Below, piece after piece: positions 61,141 through 64,000 of a stretch of DNA of 64,000 nucleotides. The translations under genes were made by a program, and so were the position numbers. Every line of letters begins with the position of its first letter. The first letter of the stretch is position 1. The stretch comes from Prochilodus magdalenae (lineage: Eukaryota > Chordata > Actinopteri > Characiformes > Prochilodontidae), in the NCBI GenBank assembly GCA_024036415.1, contig JAMWET010003186.1:434001-498000 (forward strand), written 5' to 3'. The notes beneath the pieces were generated by a model. That model ran no database searches, was not told the DNA's origin, and saw only the letters and a program-made list of their open reading frames with translations.

Positions 61141-64000
61141 ACGTCTAGTCAATCATATTGAAGGCCCTATTCCCAGGGATATAAGTTAGGTAGAAGTAAT
61201 CAGTTAGAAAAATTAAGGCTGAAGATGGCAGAGCTCTTGACAAACGACCGCTGCCACCCACTATTAGCAAGAAACCACATTTAGCAATGGAAAAAAAAAG
61301 AGATATAGACAGAAGCAAACAAGAGCCAACATGGGCATTGCTTCCCACCTCTTGGTGAGTAGAGAGATAAAGTTTGATTATGAACATTTAACATTTCTTC
61401 TTAAATAGGATGGACTGAAGTAGTAGAAGGAGGAAGGACTGTGCATTATCTGGTGTTATGTTACCCCCTATTATTTAGAGTATTACGGTGCCAATGGTGC
61501 TGGCATTAACATGACTACTCCTGAAGGGCAGCACTGCTCGCTGAATGTCCTTAGTCGTGGCTGTTGGGTCAGTCAGGTAGAGTAATAAGAACTGTCCTGG
61601 CTTACATCACATGTGCAGCCAAGTCAGAAACTTACCATTTGCACGTCTCACAGTGTCAAACCTACCCACCAAGTGTCATCACTGTTAGTTGATTCCTTCT
61701 GGGTGCAGCTATTTATGCAACAATTTGTTATTATGAGTGTTTATGGTGCTGTATAAAACTATATTTTGTGTATTTAGGAAAATAAGATTTTGGGATCTAT
61801 TTGTGGAGAAATACACATAATTACAACATGTTCCCAAACCATTTCTTACAAACGTTTGTAGTTAAAAGGCTGTTCTAAATGTAATGGGGCTATAATTAAC
61901 CTCGGGAGACAATAGCACAGGATCCAGTAAACTGTTGTCGAGCCTAAAAGGATAGGCAGCACTGTTCTGCATAATTTATCTGCTTTATATTGTAGTGCTG
62001 TCAACCATAATATACTGTAGTTTACTCTTTAACTAAACTTCTTTAAATAATGGTCCTGTTTTTAAATTGGTCAAAAGCCAGTGCTTATTTGTGCTTGGCA
62101 AATGATAATTAGAAATCTCAGTTTTTTGTTTTCCTTTACAGAAACTGTTGAGCTCTTCCCTTCCTTAATTCATCCGCGAGTGGATATAACACTGAGGGGC
62201 ATTGCTCACTGCTTTGACATTCATTACACATTACAGTGTGCCAGGATAAGAGTGTAAGAGGCAGTGTCTTTAAAGAATTTGCAACGTGTCCAGACACACG
62301 AGTGGTAATTGTCTATATGGAAATTCATTGCCAAACTTCTGTGATTTTCTAGAGCGATGTGTTTTCGAATTACACATCATATCACACTTTTAAGGGCCTT
62401 CTGTGAATGGTGCCACATGGGGCAATCACTTATGTATCTCTTCTCTGTGCAGACTCTGGAAGCTGTTCAAGCAGTGTGGAATGATGTCTCTTTTGTTCCT
62501 CCTGGATTAAATGGCCATAGCACTGTCTTACTGATGACCTTGTGCTGATGGATCTTATGATGGAAAAAGAGCAGATGTTTGCAGGTACATGAATCAGATC
62601 TTTTCAGATTTTGTCTGAACCTCCACATTGTCATGTGTTGCTTCATTGCAGGCTAAGAGTTGAAGTATTTTATTATTATTATTATTTTTATTATTATTAT
62701 TATTGAGCTACCCACAAGTCATTGGCGTAGAGTAATGATGTAGAGGGGTCTTTTAACAACAGCCCTGCCAATGCTACAGGCCCCATTCGTATTTTTAGTT
62801 TTATGACGTATATTGTGTGATTGCTAACATGCAGCTGTTTTCTTTCTCTGCAAACACGTGCAGATGGATGGCTCCAGTAATGTGTTTTCATCTAGTGTTG
62901 ATGACCGCTATGATGAGGCTACAGCCGTGTCCTTGCAGGTGTCTCTCGTTTCAAAGATGGAAACATCGGGCAGGTGCTCATGGGGAACTTCGTATAATTA
63001 ATGGTATTGACCACAATATGATTTCTGCTTTCACCACAGATGCTCAGCTCCAATAACACTGTAATTACATTCTTTGTTGGCCTGGCTTTCAGGTTGTTGA
63101 TTGGGCATTGTTTTCATTTATTGTTTCTCCTGTTAAATCCCTGCGGAGCTAACAGATGGTTAAGAGATTTACTCTTCTTTTTATATTATGCAAGAAGAAA
63201 TAGATGTAGTGATGATGTTCGTAGGCTGCCACCTGCTGTGGTCGAGTGCAGTGTTGCCCATAGAGTTACTATGTATATTATGTATAAAATGGGAAATTAC
63301 TACACCAAACATGTTGAGTGCCATGCACACTTCATCTACAATCAAAGGAATATGAATAGGCCCTGAGTATCAGTGCAGTTATACATTTTGCCAAGCACAT
63401 TCTAGGTTAGAGCTATGAGCTGAGGTTATTTGCTTAAAGAAGATGGACATGCACAGTACTTTACTATACAGGCTGTAAAATCAAATTTATTGGCAATTAT
63501 TAGGCTTGATGCGTTACTCAAATTAAAAGTCTTAAGCAGCAACATGTTTACTTAATTATTCATGGGATGAATAAGAACAGTGCAGCTATGGCCTAGATTA
63601 ATAGAGAGTGGCTTGATGTGAAATGGTCTGTTTCAAAGAAAGTTTCAGGTTAATCCCCTTAAAATATACAGCAGAGAAAGTTACTTCATGAAATGGCACT
63701 AGTTATGCTGACACATATTTTGGTTTATGATAGTTTTGGCCCAAACAGATATTTAAAAAGGTATTCATGGAGATATCAAATTCCCAATAGACCCCAAAGA
63801 AACCTTTATAGATGAAGTCACGTGTAGATTCACTTGTTATTTTATATTTGTGTTACAGAAATTGTGACAGCTGGTTCAGAGTCTTTACGTCTTTTAATTA
63901 TGTACCATTTTACATCAAACTCAGTGATTTAAATGTGCAAAATCTTAAAAAAAATATATATAGTAGAATACTCCTCATCTAAGTAGTTCCCTGAGCAAGT
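61141..64000. other. Intergenic upstream of zranb2, no recognised gene
   Basis: Contains a (TTA)n tract at about 62669-62704. Short open frames show no family similarity. Confidence 0.5.

Overview
This is a window of nuclear DNA from a bony fish. Coding exons are split by GT-AG introns, the noncoding sequence is AT-rich, and the background is full of decayed Tc1/mariner-like transposons, LINE 3' ends, short TTAA-flanked elements and microsatellites. Two dispersed repeats (about 4354-4735 and 39165-39415) resemble, from memory, a repeat of characins, catfishes and electric fishes. An otophysan source is therefore a tentative inference.

Only two genes can be supported, both on the minus strand and both in the right-hand 16 kb. 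zranb2 (stop 54910, start 59657) is rebuilt here as ten coding exons in one continuous frame of 319 residues. It encodes an SR-type splicing factor with two RanBP2-type zinc fingers, an acidic middle and an RS-rich tail. About 2.2 kb downstream of its stop codon lies ptger3 (start 52726, stop 48322), the prostaglandin E2 receptor EP3: two coding exons around a 3.2 kb intron, 406 residues. The order and orientation ZRANB2 then PTGER3 match the human 1p31 locus. The two genes share no pathway, so this is conserved neighbourhood rather than an operon-like unit.

The left 48 kb and the last 4 kb contain no recognisable gene. What can be read there is layered mobile-element debris. It includes a TTAA-flanked non-autonomous family with three copies (2876, about 31860, 38489), one of them split by a LINE tail. 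A second TTAA family lies at 11389-11855, with relatives near 51300 and 60940. A split LINE remnant runs over 15840-18640, and at least nine Tc1/mariner-like remnants are present. One TIR element carries an internal minisatellite (46803-47329). There are also two local segmental duplications (26.1-27.9 kb and 28.4-29.6 kb). A perfect 35-bp hairpin beside a 17-bp tandem duplication (61004-61124) is the oddest local structure. A few AT-rich, repeat-free stretches look like possible conserved regulatory elements, but this cannot be tested from one sequence. I found no new multi-gene system; the most useful observations concern ptger3 (an upstream ORF and a potential C-terminal splice switch) and the element families.
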